Numbered from the stretch's first letter, positions 8,438 to 17,833 are shown. The stretch is DNA of 64,000 bases from Nitrincola alkalisediminis (GCF_009821115.1 NZ_VYTY01000001.1:434001-498000), one strand, 5' to 3'. The notes: generated from the sequence alone by a model not told the origin. Numbers and translations: made by a program.

Positions 8438-9209
8438 TGCTTTGTATCACCAATTAGCCACTGAAATCCTGGATGCGCGCACTCGTGCCGTCGCGGTTTC
8501 TCCATTTTCAGCGCGTTACCCTGAACTTAATGTTGCCGATGCCTATGCCATACAGTCACGTGTAAATGCACATCACATCAACAGCGGAAAGCGCCTTGTT
8601 GGCTACAAAATAGGGCTCACGTCTAAAGCCGTACAGCAGCAGCTCGGAGTCAATGAGCCTGATTTTGGCGTCTTGTTCTCGGATATGGAGTTATGTGGAC
8701 AGGATCGAGTCATGACTCAGGGGCTAATTTCGCCTAAAGCGGAAGGGGAGATCGGTTTTGTGTTTAAACGCGATCTGCTGCAGACCGATTTAACCTTTGC
8801 TGAGTTATTGGCCGCCATCGATTTTTTCGTGCCAGTGATTGAAATTGTCGATTCGGTGGTGAAGGACTGGAAGATTACGCTGGTCGATACCGTTGCTGAT
8901 AATGCTTCTTCCGCCTTGTACATGTTAGGCGCAAAGACCTTCGATCCCCGAGGTGTCAATTTTGCGGAATTACGTCTAACGATTCACACCGCAAGCGGCG
9001 ACGTTGAAGGCGTTGGTGCCGCCTGCCTTGGCAATCCTCTGTATGCTGCTTGGTGGTTAGCTCGCAAGATGGCTGAATTGGGCACGCCCATCAAAGCCGG
9101 TCAACTTGTGTTGTCAGGAGCGATGGCACCCATGGTGGCGATTCAGCCAGGCGATGAAATTCGATTTGACTTTAAAGGCTTGGATGTTTTAACACTGGTT
9201 GCTGAATAA
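8430..9209 (+). CDS. 2-Hydroxypenta-2,4-dienoate hydratase (MhpD/TodG-like)
   Basis: Hydratase of 259 residues that adds water to 2-hydroxypenta-2,4-dienoate to give 4-hydroxy-2-oxopentanoate, the first step of the shared lower meta pathway. It carries the family stretch GYKIGLTSKAVQQQLGV (about 51-67) and the acidic metal-binding region around KAEGEIGFV (about 104-112). It starts within the last codons of the nitronate-monooxygenase-like gene. Together with the aldolase and the acetaldehyde dehydrogenase further downstream it completes conversion to pyruvate and acetyl-CoA. Confidence 0.9.
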   Translation: MSDALYHQLATEILDARTRAVAVSPFSARYPELNVADAYAIQSRVNAHHINSGKRLVGYKIGLTSKAVQQQLGVNEPDFGVLFSDMELCGQDRVMTQGLISPKAEGEIGFVFKRDLLQTDLTFAELLAAIDFFVPVIEIVDSVVKDWKITLVDTVADNASSALYMLGAKTFDPRGVNFAELRLTIHTASGDVEGVGAACLGNPLYAAWWLARKMAELGTPIKAGQLVLSGAMAPMVAIQPGDEIRFDFKGLDVLTLVAE

Positions 9210-9241
9210 AACATAAGACAACAATAATAAAGGTTATTGAT

Positions 9242-11071
9242 ATGGGTACAACTGTCTATGCTCAGATGCCTACGCCATCTGCGATTAAGCGTGAGTTAGG
9301 CGACGGCTCCTTTGTCGTTGAATCTGCAAATCCTCTTTTGCCTTTCGATCGCTGCGTGGGCGATTGGCTTGAAAAATGGGCAAAAAAACGTCCTGAACAA
9401 CTCTATATTGCTGAGCGTGCAGGGGATGGCTGGCGCTCACTAAGCTACAAAGCGTTTCGAAATGCCGTGCGCTCAATTGCGCAAGGATTGATAGATCTTG
9501 ATCTCCCGCAAGGGCGGCCCTTAATGATCATCTCAGGGAATTCAATTGATCATGCGTTAATGAAAATGGCAGCGATGTATATCGGTATTCCAGTGACGTC
9601 AGTCTCTGTGGCCTATTCATTAATGTCCAAATCGCATGACCGTTTGCTTGGAATTGTTGAGCGTCTGAAGCCGGTAGCGGTTTTTGCAGAAGATGGTGCG
9701 TTATTTCAAGCCGCTCTGAATGCCTGTGACGGTATTGCGGTGAAAATTGTATCGCGTGGGCAGGAGGCAGTGTCGAACACGATCCTGTTGGAAAGTTTGC
9801 TTAATTTGTCGCCAAGCGATGAAGTGGACACACGCTTTTCAAAGGTCACTCCAGACACGCATGCCAAGTATATGTTGACCTCTGGTTCAACTGGCCATCC
9901 GAAAGTGGTGGTGAACACCCAGCGTATGATGTGCTCAAACCAGCAGATGATTGCTCAGTGCTGGCCCTTTGTTGAGACACAGATACCCAGAGTGCTGGAT
10001 TGGCTGCCCTGGAGTCATACCTTTGGTACCAATCACAACTTTAATTTGGTTCTGCGCAATGGCGGGTCGCTCTATATTGATGCGGGCAAGCCAGTGTCGG
10101 GTTTAATTGAAACGACGCTTCGTAATTTCAAAGAGATTAAGCCCAATTTGTTTTTTAATGTTCCTAAAGGCTATGAAGCGATTCTCGACCATTTGCGTCA
10201 GGATGATGAGCTCAAAAATATCTTTTTCTCCAGTTTAACCATGCTGTTTTACGCTGGCGCTGCGTTATCTAAGCCCGTATGGGATGAGCTTAAGTCTATG
10301 TGTGCAGAGACTGGACATGAGGTGTTCTTCACAACGGAGTGGGGAGCGACTGAAACAGCACCCGCCATTACAAATGTGCATTGGTATCTCGACAAGCCCG
10401 GCAATATTGGGATTCCGATGCCAGGTATGTCGATGCGATTTGTGCCCAACGGCTCGAAGTTAGAGCTCAGAATCAAGGGCCCAATCGTCTTTACCGAGTA
10501 CCTTGATGATCCTGAGATTACCAAGCAAGCCTTCGATGAACTTGGCTATTACCGCATCGGTGATGCGGGGCGGTTGGCAAATCCTGACAATCCATCAGAG
10601 GGGATTATTTTTGATGGACGCGTTTCAGAAGACTTTAAATTAAGTACAGGAACTTGGGTCTGCGTGGCATCGGTTCGTGACTTGGTGCATAAGCACTTTG
10701 GTGCTTTGGTGTCGGACGTGGTTGTCACGGGACACGATCGTGATCATATAGGCCTGCTCGCGTTTCCAGGGGAGGCGTTACGTCGTTTAGCTGATGACGC
10801 GCAATCCCGTTTAACGGGGACCGATTTGATGTCTCTCCCATCTGTGCGTTCGGCGCTAAAAGACGCACTGGATAGCATGGCCAAACACGCAAAAGGCTCT
10901 TCTCAACGCGCCTGCTTATTAAGCCTGCTGGATGCACCGCCGTCTATTGATTTAGGCGAAATTACGGATAAAGGGAATCTGAATCAGCGCAAACTTTTAG
11001 AAACCCGCAGTGCGGATGTTGAGCGTCTATACGATGAAAAGGGCCATGAAAGCCTGATTAGTCTTTTGTAA
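9242..11071 (+). CDS. AMP-dependent acyl-CoA synthetase, feruloyl-CoA synthase-like
   Basis: ATP-dependent ligase of 609 residues that makes acyl-CoA from a carboxylic acid through an acyl-adenylate. The phosphate-binding P-loop LTSGSTGHPK lies at about 212-221; FTTEWGATETAP supplies the adenine-binding region; FKLSTGTWV (about 463-471) is a pattern shared with feruloyl-CoA synthases. It sits between hydratase and acetaldehyde dehydrogenase genes. No enoyl-CoA hydratase or thiolase follows in the operon. It may activate either the incoming aromatic acid or the acid released by the C-C hydrolase; I cannot decide which. Confidence 0.85.
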   Translation: MGTTVYAQMPTPSAIKRELGDGSFVVESANPLLPFDRCVGDWLEKWAKKRPEQLYIAERAGDGWRSLSYKAFRNAVRSIAQGLIDLDLPQGRPLMIISGNSIDHALMKMAAMYIGIPVTSVSVAYSLMSKSHDRLLGIVERLKPVAVFAEDGALFQAALNACDGIAVKIVSRGQEAVSNTILLESLLNLSPSDEVDTRFSKVTPDTHAKYMLTSGSTGHPKVVVNTQRMMCSNQQMIAQCWPFVETQIPRVLDWLPWSHTFGTNHNFNLVLRNGGSLYIDAGKPVSGLIETTLRNFKEIKPNLFFNVPKGYEAILDHLRQDDELKNIFFSSLTMLFYAGAALSKPVWDELKSMCAETGHEVFFTTEWGATETAPAITNVHWYLDKPGNIGIPMPGMSMRFVPNGSKLELRIKGPIVFTEYLDDPEITKQAFDELGYYRIGDAGRLANPDNPSEGIIFDGRVSEDFKLSTGTWVCVASVRDLVHKHFGALVSDVVVTGHDRDHIGLLAFPGEALRRLADDAQSRLTGTDLMSLPSVRSALKDALDSMAKHAKGSSQRACLLSLLDAPPSIDLGEITDKGNLNQRKLLETRSADVERLYDEKGHESLISLL

Positions 11072-11086
11072 ATAAGTGAGTGAAAT

Positions 11087-11998
11087 ATGAGCAATAAACT
11101 TAAAGCGGTGATCATAGGTCCAGGCAACATCGGCACAGATCTACTCATGAAAATGCAGCGTTCAGAATGGATCGAACCTGTCTGGATGGTCGGTATAGAC
11201 CCTGAATCGGAAGGCCTGAAACGCGCCAAAGAAATGGGCATTAAAGTCTGTGCAGAAGGGGTGGATGGCATCTTGTCGCACATAGTTGAAGACGATATTC
11301 GTGTTGCTTTCGATGCCACATCTGCCTACGTGCATGCTGAAAACAGTCGTAAGTTGAATGAGCTTGGCGTGATTATGATCGATTTAACGCCAGCGGCAAT
11401 TGGTCCGTTTTGCATCCCACCTGTTAACTTGACGGATCATGCCAAAAACTTGGAAATGAACGTCAATATGGTGACCTGCGGTGGCCAAGCGACGATCCCG
11501 ATGGTCGCCGCTGTTTCAAAGGTTCAGCCAGTGACATATGGCGAAATCATTGCGACGGTGTCCTCACGTTCAGTGGGGCCAGGGACGCGTGTCAACATTG
11601 ATGAGTTTACACGTACCACGGCTGGGGCTGTAGAAAAGGTAGGCGGTGCTAAACAGGGTAAAGCCATCATCATTATTAACCCAGCTGAGCCACCCTTAAT
11701 GATGCGCGACACGGTGCATTGTTTGACTGAATCCGAACCAGATCAAGACGCTATTACCGAGTCGGTCCATGCGATGGTTAAAGAGGTGCAGAAATATGTA
11801 CCGGGGTACCGATTGGTTAACGGGCCAGTGTTTGATGGAAATCGTGTGTCCATGTTTATGGAGGTGGAGGGCTTGGGTGACTTCCTACCTAAATATGCAG
11901 GCAACTTAGACATCATGACGGCTGCAGCACTGCGTACAGCGGAAATGTTCGCTGAAGAAGCCGCTGAAGGCAGCATTACACTACCCGCTCGCGGTTAA
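11087..11998 (+). CDS. Acetaldehyde dehydrogenase (acylating), MhpF-like
   Basis: Converts acetaldehyde, NAD+ and CoA to acetyl-CoA, receiving acetaldehyde by channel from the aldolase partner. The 303-residue length is standard. The Rossmann motif GPGNIGTDL is at 11-19, the catalytic cysteine is Cys131 in [10 protein letters not shown], and [10 protein letters not shown] is a typical MhpF/BphJ segment. It lies 13 bases before the aldolase gene, the usual order for the channelling pair. Confidence 0.95.
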   Translation: MSNKLKAVIIGPGNIGTDLLMKMQRSEWIEPVWMVGIDPESEGLKRAKEMGIKVCAEGVDGILSHIVEDDIRVAFDATSAYVHAENSRKLNELGVIMIDLTPAAIGPFCIPPVNLTDHAKNLEMNVNMVTCGGQATIPMVAAVSKVQPVTYGEIIATVSSRSVGPGTRVNIDEFTRTTAGAVEKVGGAKQGKAIIIINPAEPPLMMRDTVHCLTESEPDQDAITESVHAMVKEVQKYVPGYRLVNGPVFDGNRVSMFMEVEGLGDFLPKYAGNLDIMTAAALRTAEMFAEEAAEGSITLPARG

Positions 11999-12011
11999 CA
12001 GGAGAAAGTAA

Positions 12012-13037
12012 ATGAATTTAGAAGGTAAGCAAGTCACCCTGCACGATATGAGTTTGCGTGATGGCATGCATGCAAAACGACACCAAATCAGCCTAGAGCA
12101 AATGGTCGCTGTTGCCTCTGCGATGGATGCGGCGGGGATGCCATTGATTGAAGTGACCCATGGTGATGGTCTTGGTGGCGCGTCGGTGAACTACGGTTTT
12201 CCAGCGCATACAGATGAAGCCTATTTAAAGGCGGTTGTGCCTCAGATGAAGCAGGCCAAAATTTCGGCCTTGCTCTTACCGGGTATCGGTACCGTTGACC
12301 ACCTTAAAATGGCGCGCGATTGCGGTGTGCACACAATACGTGTTGCGACCCATTGCACCGAAGCCGATGTTTCTCAGCAGCACATTGGCATGGCGGCGAA
12401 AATGGGCATGGACACCGTCGGGTTTTTAATGATGGCACACATGATTACACCCGAAAAAGTGCTTGAGCAAGCTAAGTTAATGGTGAGTTACGGTGCAAAT
12501 TGTATTTATTGCACAGACTCCGCAGGTTACATGCTCCCAGATGAAGTGAGTGCAAAAATTGGTTTGTTACGAGCCGAGTTACCCTCTGAAATAGAAATCG
12601 GCTTTCATGGTCACCACAACATGGGTATGGCGATTGCGAACTCCTTAGCTGCGATAGAAGCGGGTGCGGTGCGCATTGATGGATCGGTTGCGGGGCTGGG
12701 TGCGGGGGCGGGCAATACTCCTTTGGAAATTTTGGTGGCTGTCTTAAATCGTATGGGTGCTGAAACCGGTATCGATCTCTATAAAATTATGGATGTGGCT
12801 GAAGACTTAGTCGTCCCGATGATGGATCAACCGATTCGTGTTGACCGTGATTCTTTAACGCTTGGTTATGCCGGAGTTTATAGCTCCTTCTTGCTCTTTG
12901 CTCAGCGGGCTGAAAAGAAATATGGCGTGAGTGCACGCGATATTCTGGTGGAGCTTGGCCGTCGTGGCACCGTCGGTGGGCAAGAAGACATGATTGAAGA
13001 TTTAGCACTGACCATGGCAAAAGCAAAGCAGGCCTGA
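12012..13037 (+). CDS. 4-Hydroxy-2-oxovalerate aldolase, MhpE-like
   Basis: Splits 4-hydroxy-2-oxopentanoate into pyruvate and acetaldehyde with a divalent metal ion. It has 341 residues and an HMGL-like TIM barrel. [11 protein letters not shown] (about 15-25) supplies the catalytic Arg, metal-binding Asp and His; GFHGHHNMG (about 197-205) supplies the two metal-binding histidines. [12 protein letters not shown] is the conserved glycine-rich stretch. It has a clear ribosome site (AGGAG, 12000-12004), and its partner dehydrogenase lies directly upstream. Confidence 0.95.
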   Translation: MNLEGKQVTLHDMSLRDGMHAKRHQISLEQMVAVASAMDAAGMPLIEVTHGDGLGGASVNYGFPAHTDEAYLKAVVPQMKQAKISALLLPGIGTVDHLKMARDCGVHTIRVATHCTEADVSQQHIGMAAKMGMDTVGFLMMAHMITPEKVLEQAKLMVSYGANCIYCTDSAGYMLPDEVSAKIGLLRAELPSEIEIGFHGHHNMGMAIANSLAAIEAGAVRIDGSVAGLGAGAGNTPLEILVAVLNRMGAETGIDLYKIMDVAEDLVVPMMDQPIRVDRDSLTLGYAGVYSSFLLFAQRAEKKYGVSARDILVELGRRGTVGGQEDMIEDLALTMAKAKQA

Positions 13038-13039
13038 CG

Positions 13040-14032
13040 ATGACCTATCATGTTGAGATACAGCCGGTTGGAAAACACTTTGAAGCAGACGCATCCGGAA
13101 GTGTTTTAGATGCCGCCTTAAAAGCAGGCATTATGCTCAAGCACGGATGCCGGGATGGTCGATGTGGAGACTGCCGCACACCCTTAATCTCAGGGCAAGT
13201 TGTCTATCCAGACGGCCTTGAACTGTCCAGTACTGATCAAAATGGGGAAACGCTGCTCACGTGCCAAGCACGCGCAACGACAGATCTAGTGATCGATGCA
13301 CCAGAAGTCACTGAGTTTGAAGGCATTAGCATTCAAAAAGTGATTGGACGCATTATGGGCAAAGATCAAGTTGCAGATGATGTGGTTATTTTGGAGTGTA
13401 TGCTGGCACCGGGCACGCAATTTAACTACTTGCCGGGTCAGTATGTGGATTTGACCCTTGCAACGGGCGTGACGCGCAGTTATTCAATGGCTAAGCGTTC
13501 GGCCGATGACGGTCGTATTGAGCTTCACATCCGACGAGTGAACGACGGACAGGCAACGCCTTACATCTTTGATGAGTTACAGGTTAAAAACAGGGTCACG
13601 TTGGAAGGTCCATTTGGGAGTTTTTATTTGAGGGAGTCCGATAGCCCGATGATATTACTGGCAAGTGGAACAGGCTTTGCACCGATTAAAGCCCTAATGG
13701 AGCAATTGATTGAGCGAGAAAATACGCGCCCAGTCCATTTGTATTGGGGAGGACGGCGTTTGCAGGATCTTTATCACAACGAACTTTGTCAGCAATGGCA
13801 AGCGGCACACCCTTGGTTCGATTATACGCCTGTGTTATCGGATGAGGTGTCCGGTGACTGGGTCGGACGAAGGGGGTTCGTGCATAGAGCCGTGCTCGAT
13901 GATTATCAGGATCTGTCAGGCTATCAAGTCTATGCCTGTGGCGCACCGATTGTGATTGAATCGGCCAAGAAGGATTTTGTTGAGCAGTGTGGGCTCAGTC
14001 AGGATGCCTTTTTTGCAGATGCTTTTGTCTAA
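13040..14032 (+). CDS. Ferredoxin-NAD(P)+ reductase component (NahAa-like)
   Basis: Electron-transfer flavoprotein of 330 residues supplying the Rieske ferredoxin. The N-terminal plant-type [2Fe-2S] domain has Cys37, Cys42, Cys45 and Cys75. It is followed by the FAD motif RSYSMA (about 148-153) and the NAD ribose/phosphate motif GTGFAPIKALME (about 212-223). Length and domain order match naphthalene dioxygenase reductase NahAa. It is the last gene of the catabolic operon, two bases after the aldolase; no terminator is obvious after it and an operator lies 13 bases beyond its stop. Confidence 0.93.
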   Translation: MTYHVEIQPVGKHFEADASGSVLDAALKAGIMLKHGCRDGRCGDCRTPLISGQVVYPDGLELSSTDQNGETLLTCQARATTDLVIDAPEVTEFEGISIQKVIGRIMGKDQVADDVVILECMLAPGTQFNYLPGQYVDLTLATGVTRSYSMAKRSADDGRIELHIRRVNDGQATPYIFDELQVKNRVTLEGPFGSFYLRESDSPMILLASGTGFAPIKALMEQLIERENTRPVHLYWGGRRLQDLYHNELCQQWQAAHPWFDYTPVLSDEVSGDWVGRRGFVHRAVLDDYQDLSGYQVYACGAPIVIESAKKDFVEQCGLSQDAFFADAFV

Positions 14033-14044
14033 AATTTGCCATTA

Positions 14045-14062
14045 AGATACATAACTGTTTGT
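14045..14062. promoter_or_regulatory. Candidate TetR operator, distal site before the TRAP genes
   Basis: AGATACA-TAAC-TGTTTGT keeps the 7-4-7 layout; the right arm differs from TGTATGT at one base. It lies between the end of the catabolic operon and the second TRAP operator 128 bp downstream. No good promoter boxes flank it. Confidence 0.55.
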
Positions 14063-14185
14063 TATTAGTTGTGTATTTTAAATTGAAATGAATGACGACG
14101 TCATTTTCAAACAAAATGATTGTTGTAGTGACTATATTTCAAAGCACTATTAGACAAAAGACCAGTTAACGATTCAGATTTATGA

Positions 14186-14214
14186 TTGTAAAGTACAGTT
14201 GTGTATGTTAATTT
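14186..14214 (+). promoter_or_regulatory. Promoter of the TRAP transporter operon with operator in its spacer
   Basis: TTGTAA (14186-14191), a 17-bp spacer and TAATTT (14209-14214) form a candidate sigma-70 promoter. The spacer is almost exactly the operator at 14191-14208. The porin promoter (18047-18075) has the same -35 box and the same geometry, which makes both calls more credible. Confidence 0.6.
14191..14208. promoter_or_regulatory. Candidate TetR operator in the TRAP promoter spacer
   Basis: AAGTACA-GTTG-TGTATGT has the exact right arm of the operon and porin sites and a left arm with two changes. Its placement between -35 and -10 implies direct blocking of RNA polymerase. Confidence 0.6.
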
Positions 14215-14255
14215 TTAAAAACAGTAATAATAATAAACATGTGGAGTTTCAGCAG

Positions 14256-15293
14256 ATGAATAAGCCAAAAAACAAACTGATTAAACTGGGTGTGGTTCTG
14301 TCAGGCATCCTTTTTGCGACAAGCAGCATCGCGTCCGACACGGTGACCTTGCGTTACAATCAGTGGTTTCCATCACAGCACTGGTCGCAAGCGGAAGGCT
14401 TGTACAAGTATTTTGAAGAAATCGAGCAAGTCACCGAAGGGCGCGTAAAGGTTCAAGCCTCTGCTAAACCTTTAGCGCCACCAGCACGTAACTATCAATC
14501 CGTTGTCAGTGGCATTGCCGATATTGCTTGGGGACCTCACGGGTATAACCCTGGTGCCTTCCCGTTGACTGAAATGGTCGAATTTCCGTTTATGAACGAA
14601 AATGCGGGCATCAGTTCGGCGGCCTATCAACGCTTATTTGAGCAGTATTTGTCGGATGCGGGGATGCATAGTGATGTACACACCTTGGCCGTCCATGTAA
14701 CGTCAGGTGGTAATCTGCACATGCGTCGCGATTCCGTCAAAACACCAGGTGATTTACGTGGGAAAAAGATTCGTGTGCAAACCAACGTTGTTGGTGATGC
14801 CCTTCGTACCCTAGGGGCTGTGCCCATCTCGGGATCTTTGTCGGAACTACGAGAGTTCTTGTCTCGCGGAATTATTGATGGAACGACTTTATCCGATGAG
14901 CTCTTAACAGGCTTTAAGGTCGATAATTACGTGAATCACATCACGCAAATACCGGGCGGGATTTTTACAAACAGTACATTTATCATCATGAATAAAGATA
15001 AATGGAATGCGATTAGCGAACGAGATCGTGAGGCGATCACGGCTATTTCAGGCGAAGCCTTGGCGGTTCGCATGGGAAGCTTATGGCATGAAAATGATCT
15101 GAAAGCCCGAGAGCAGTTAAAGGCGAATTTGGGTGATAACTACATTGTTTCAGGTGATGACCTTAACACAGCAATCGATGCTGCGTTTGAGCCTATCCGT
15201 GAAGCTTGGTTAGAAAAAGCCAGTGCAGCGGGTCTTGATGGCAGCGCACTTATTCAATTCTACGAAGAACAGATTGAAGCGCTTTCAAACTAA
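14256..15293 (+). CDS. dctP: TRAP transporter substrate-binding protein (DctP family)
   Basis: Periplasmic solute receptor of 345 residues for a tripartite TRAP transporter, which usually carries organic acids using the sodium or proton gradient. The start at ATG 14256 (MNKPKNK) gives a clean signal peptide ending near ATSSIAS-D and has GGAG at 14243-14246; a longer frame from 14199 would bury the signal. The arginine in MRRDSVKTPGDLRGKKIRVQ (about 150-170) is the area that binds the ligand carboxylate in DctP proteins. Its position in the regulon suggests uptake of the aromatic acid. Confidence 0.92.
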   Translation: MNKPKNKLIKLGVVLSGILFATSSIASDTVTLRYNQWFPSQHWSQAEGLYKYFEEIEQVTEGRVKVQASAKPLAPPARNYQSVVSGIADIAWGPHGYNPGAFPLTEMVEFPFMNENAGISSAAYQRLFEQYLSDAGMHSDVHTLAVHVTSGGNLHMRRDSVKTPGDLRGKKIRVQTNVVGDALRTLGAVPISGSLSELREFLSRGIIDGTTLSDELLTGFKVDNYVNHITQIPGGIFTNSTFIIMNKDKWNAISERDREAITAISGEALAVRMGSLWHENDLKAREQLKANLGDNYIVSGDDLNTAIDAAFEPIREAWLEKASAAGLDGSALIQFYEEQIEALSN

Positions 15294-15301
15294 GCCTATT
15301 C

Positions 15302-15326
15302 CGTGCTCTATCGTTCGTAGAGCACG
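15302..15326 (+). promoter_or_regulatory. Intercistronic hairpin between dctP and dctQ
   Basis: CGTGCTCTA and TAGAGCACG form a perfect 9-bp stem around a 7-base loop, followed by TCTTTTCTG, a broken T-run. It lies between the receptor gene and the membrane subunits. It may act as a weak terminator or a 3' end protector so that more receptor than membrane protein is made. Confidence 0.7.
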
Positions 15327-15347
15327 TCTTTTCTGTTTGAGGTTACC

Positions 15348-15827
15348 ATGAAAATGTCGTTTTTAAGCTTTTTAGAGTATTTGTGTGCCAAAATTTCATT
15401 ACTTGCCTTGATTATTATGGCAGGTATTACCTTCGTTGATGTATTTGGTCGAGTCGTATTCAACAGCCCTCTTGGTTTTGCCTATGAAGTCGTTGGAATA
15501 TGCCTTGCCATTTCATTTTATGCAGGCTTGTACCATGTGCATAAAAAGCGTAAGCATATTCGGATTGATCTGTTAGAAAAAATATTTAATGGCAGAGCTG
15601 GACAGTTTATTTCTTGGTTATCCTACTTAGTGGAAATCGTATTTTTTACGGCTTTAGTTGTCATGATTTATCAGCAAACAATTGAATCTAAAAATTTCGG
15701 AGAAATATTTATGTTTCTCGGAATTGAAAAATGGACGGTCTTAGCCGTTATGTCGGTTTTGTCGGCTATTGCACTTACAAGCTTATTGGTCACCTTTCCT
15801 GACTCGCCGAGTGAAGTAAAAGAATAA
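15348..15827 (+). CDS. dctQ: TRAP transporter small membrane subunit (DctQ family)
   Basis: 159-residue membrane protein with four predicted helices (about 12-30, 45-62, 88-108 and 128-148) and the DctQ feature VFGRVVFNSPLGFAYEV after helix 1. It partners the large subunit DctM in the inner membrane. GAGG lies five bases before the ATG at 15348. It follows the receptor after a hairpin and precedes dctM by 28 bases. Confidence 0.9.
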   Translation: MKMSFLSFLEYLCAKISLLALIIMAGITFVDVFGRVVFNSPLGFAYEVVGICLAISFYAGLYHVHKKRKHIRIDLLEKIFNGRAGQFISWLSYLVEIVFFTALVVMIYQQTIESKNFGEIFMFLGIEKWTVLAVMSVLSAIALTSLLVTFPDSPSEVKE

Positions 15828-15855
15828 TTGGTTTATTTGAATTGAGGTAAAACAA

Positions 15856-17142
15856 ATGGTGATGTCAATCGCGTTTGCTGTGTTACTGGTCATGCTGTTC
15901 TTACGTATTCCCATTGCAATCGCCACTGGATTGGTGGGTATATGTGGGTTGGCCTATTATCAGGGCTGGAGTGCAGCCTTCAGTCAATTGGGAATGATCG
16001 GAACTGAAACGGTGCTTTCCTATGAGTTTGCTGTTATTCCACTATTTATCTTGATGGGGAATATTATTAGCCGTTCGGGGTTGGCTGAAGAGTTATATAA
16101 CGCGACTCATGCACTCGTTGGACACTTTAAAGGCGGGTTGGCGATCACCACGATTGGTGCTTCTGGTGGATTTAGTACCTTTTGCGGTTCCAGTTTTGCA
16201 ACAGCAGCAACCATGACACGTATTGCCTACCCGTCAATGAAAAAGTATGGCTACAGTGATGGCTTGGCCACCGGATCTATTGCGGCAGGTGGCACATTGG
16301 GAATCCTGATTCCGCCCTCTATTGCACTGGTCTTCTATGGAATCATCACAGAAACAGATATTGGTAAGCTGTTTGTCGCTGGTGTAATTCCAGGCATTCT
16401 CGGTGTTTTATTTTACATTGCGGCTGTTTTGTATGTTGTTCATGTTAAAAAAGACAGTGCAGCAGGTTCGGAGGAAGTTCCGTTTCGAGAAAAGCTTTTG
16501 GCGCTTAGGCAGCTTTGGGCCTTTTCGCTATTAATCATTCTCGTGTTGGGGGGGATTTATTTTGGCTTCTTTTCACCAACGGAAGCGGCAGGCGTCGGTT
16601 CGGTCGGAGCGATAGCGATTACCATGATCCGTGGCCGTTTTACGTGGAAAAAACTTCGTGATGCTGTTGAGGATTCGGCTGCAACGACGGTTGCTTTAGT
16701 CGCGATCCTTATTGGATCATTGATTTTTGCAAACCTTGTGAATGTATCGAATTTGCCTTTTTACATCGTCAGTTGGATTGAAGGATTAAACCTAAGCCTG
16801 TTAGGTGTGATTTTAGTCATTATTCTAATTTACTTCATTTTAGGTGCTGTGCTGGAATCGATTTCAATGCTGCTGCTCACTGTGCCTGTGTTCTATCCAA
16901 TTGTTTCAGGAATGGGCATGGATCTCATTTGGTTTGGCATTATTGTGGTGGTTGCAACTGAGATTAGTTTAATTACACCGCCGGTTGGCTTGAATGTCTT
17001 TGTCTTGAAGTCCGTTGTTCCTGATGTTGATCTTAAGGTGATTTTTAAGGGTGTGTTTCCATTTTTAATCGCGGACATATTCCGTTTAGCGCTGATTATC
17101 TTAGTGCCGGGCTTGTCTCTGTTCTTGGTTGAGCTCATGTAA
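15856..17142 (+). CDS. dctM: TRAP transporter large permease subunit (DctM family)
   Basis: Transport channel subunit of 428 residues with about 12 hydrophobic segments. The family motifs GASGGFSTFCGSSFATAATMTR (about 97-118) and GTLGILIPPS (about 147-156) form the DctM core, and FFSPTEAAGVG and ITPPVGLNVFV recur near helix ends as in the family. Together with dctP and dctQ it forms a complete TRAP system. Alternative start at 15862 is possible and would change only two residues. Confidence 0.93.
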   Translation: MVMSIAFAVLLVMLFLRIPIAIATGLVGICGLAYYQGWSAAFSQLGMIGTETVLSYEFAVIPLFILMGNIISRSGLAEELYNATHALVGHFKGGLAITTIGASGGFSTFCGSSFATAATMTRIAYPSMKKYGYSDGLATGSIAAGGTLGILIPPSIALVFYGIITETDIGKLFVAGVIPGILGVLFYIAAVLYVVHVKKDSAAGSEEVPFREKLLALRQLWAFSLLIILVLGGIYFGFFSPTEAAGVGSVGAIAITMIRGRFTWKKLRDAVEDSAATTVALVAILIGSLIFANLVNVSNLPFYIVSWIEGLNLSLLGVILVIILIYFILGAVLESISMLLLTVPVFYPIVSGMGMDLIWFGIIVVVATEISLITPPVGLNVFVLKSVVPDVDLKVIFKGVFPFLIADIFRLALIILVPGLSLFLVELM

Positions 17143-17184
17143 GTGTGAGTCTGCTTATCTAAGTGTTCTTCTAGCCCTGCCTTT

Positions 17185-17207
17185 AACCCGCTGATGCGGG
17201 TTTTTTT
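17185..17207 (+). terminator. Rho-independent terminator after dctM
   Basis: AACCCGC-TGAT-GCGGGTT forms a 7-bp stem with a tetraloop and is followed by seven T residues in total. It separates the TRAP operon from the convergent TetR gene. Confidence 0.9.
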
Positions 17208-17233
17208 ATAAGGAAGTGCTAGTGCAGTAAAGA

Positions 17234-17833
17234 TTAATGCGCGTGAGGACGAAAACGACAATCCAGCAGAGGGCAGTTGTCGCTTAAAAAGTCAGACAGT
17301 CGTTTCGCGCGCGCATTCTGATTGCTCAGGGAGTCGTTTGGGTGAAGCAAGGACGTGGCAATCATATAAGAGTAGACCAGGTAGGCAAGGTCGTTTGCTT
17401 GTTCTGCCGGGTGGGCAAGATCCACAAACAACTGCTCAATAAAGGCAATTCGATAGCGATCAACTTCGTCAACGGCCGCTCTTGCCATATCGTCTCGTCG
17501 AGCCCAAGCACGTAACGAAATCTCGATAGAGGCCGCTTCAAAAGACTTGTCCCCTTTGAGTGGCAGCAACATGAGCTCAACAAGCTGCTCTTTGCTTGAG
17601 AGTGACTTCTTCTTAAGGCCCGCAATCACGGCCTCCGTGGCTTTAAGGCGCCAACGGTCAAGTATGCCCTTGAGTAAGTCCTGGCGACTTTCAAAATGAT
17701 AATAAAAGCTACCGCGTGTAATTTTTAACTCTTTAGCAAGATTGTCAACACGAACCATGTCGATCCCTCCTGTGGAGAGCACATTCATAGCCGCATTGAT
17801 CCAGTCGTTACGAGAAAGCCTTTGAGATGCCAT
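17234..17833 (-). CDS. TetR family transcriptional regulator of the aromatic island
   Basis: Repressor of 199 residues. The N-terminal DNA-binding domain holds the TetR helix-turn-helix (LAKELKITRGSFYYHFESRQDLL, about 28-50); the C-terminal part is the ligand-binding and dimer domain. It lies between the TRAP operon and the porin, and six matching 7-4-7 palindromes stand before those genes, the catabolic operon and the divergent hydrolase. It is therefore the best candidate to bind them and to respond to the substrate or a pathway CoA ester. Upstream of its own gene is only a half site (TGTATGT, 17936-17942), so autoregulation is less certain. Confidence 0.88.
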   Translation of the reverse strand: MASQRLSRNDWINAAMNVLSTGGIDMVRVDNLAKELKITRGSFYYHFESRQDLLKGILDRWRLKATEAVIAGLKKKSLSSKEQLVELMLLPLKGDKSFEAASIEISLRAWARRDDMARAAVDEVDRYRIAFIEQLFVDLAHPAEQANDLAYLVYSYMIATSLLHPNDSLSNQNARAKRLSDFLSDNCPLLDCRFRPHAH

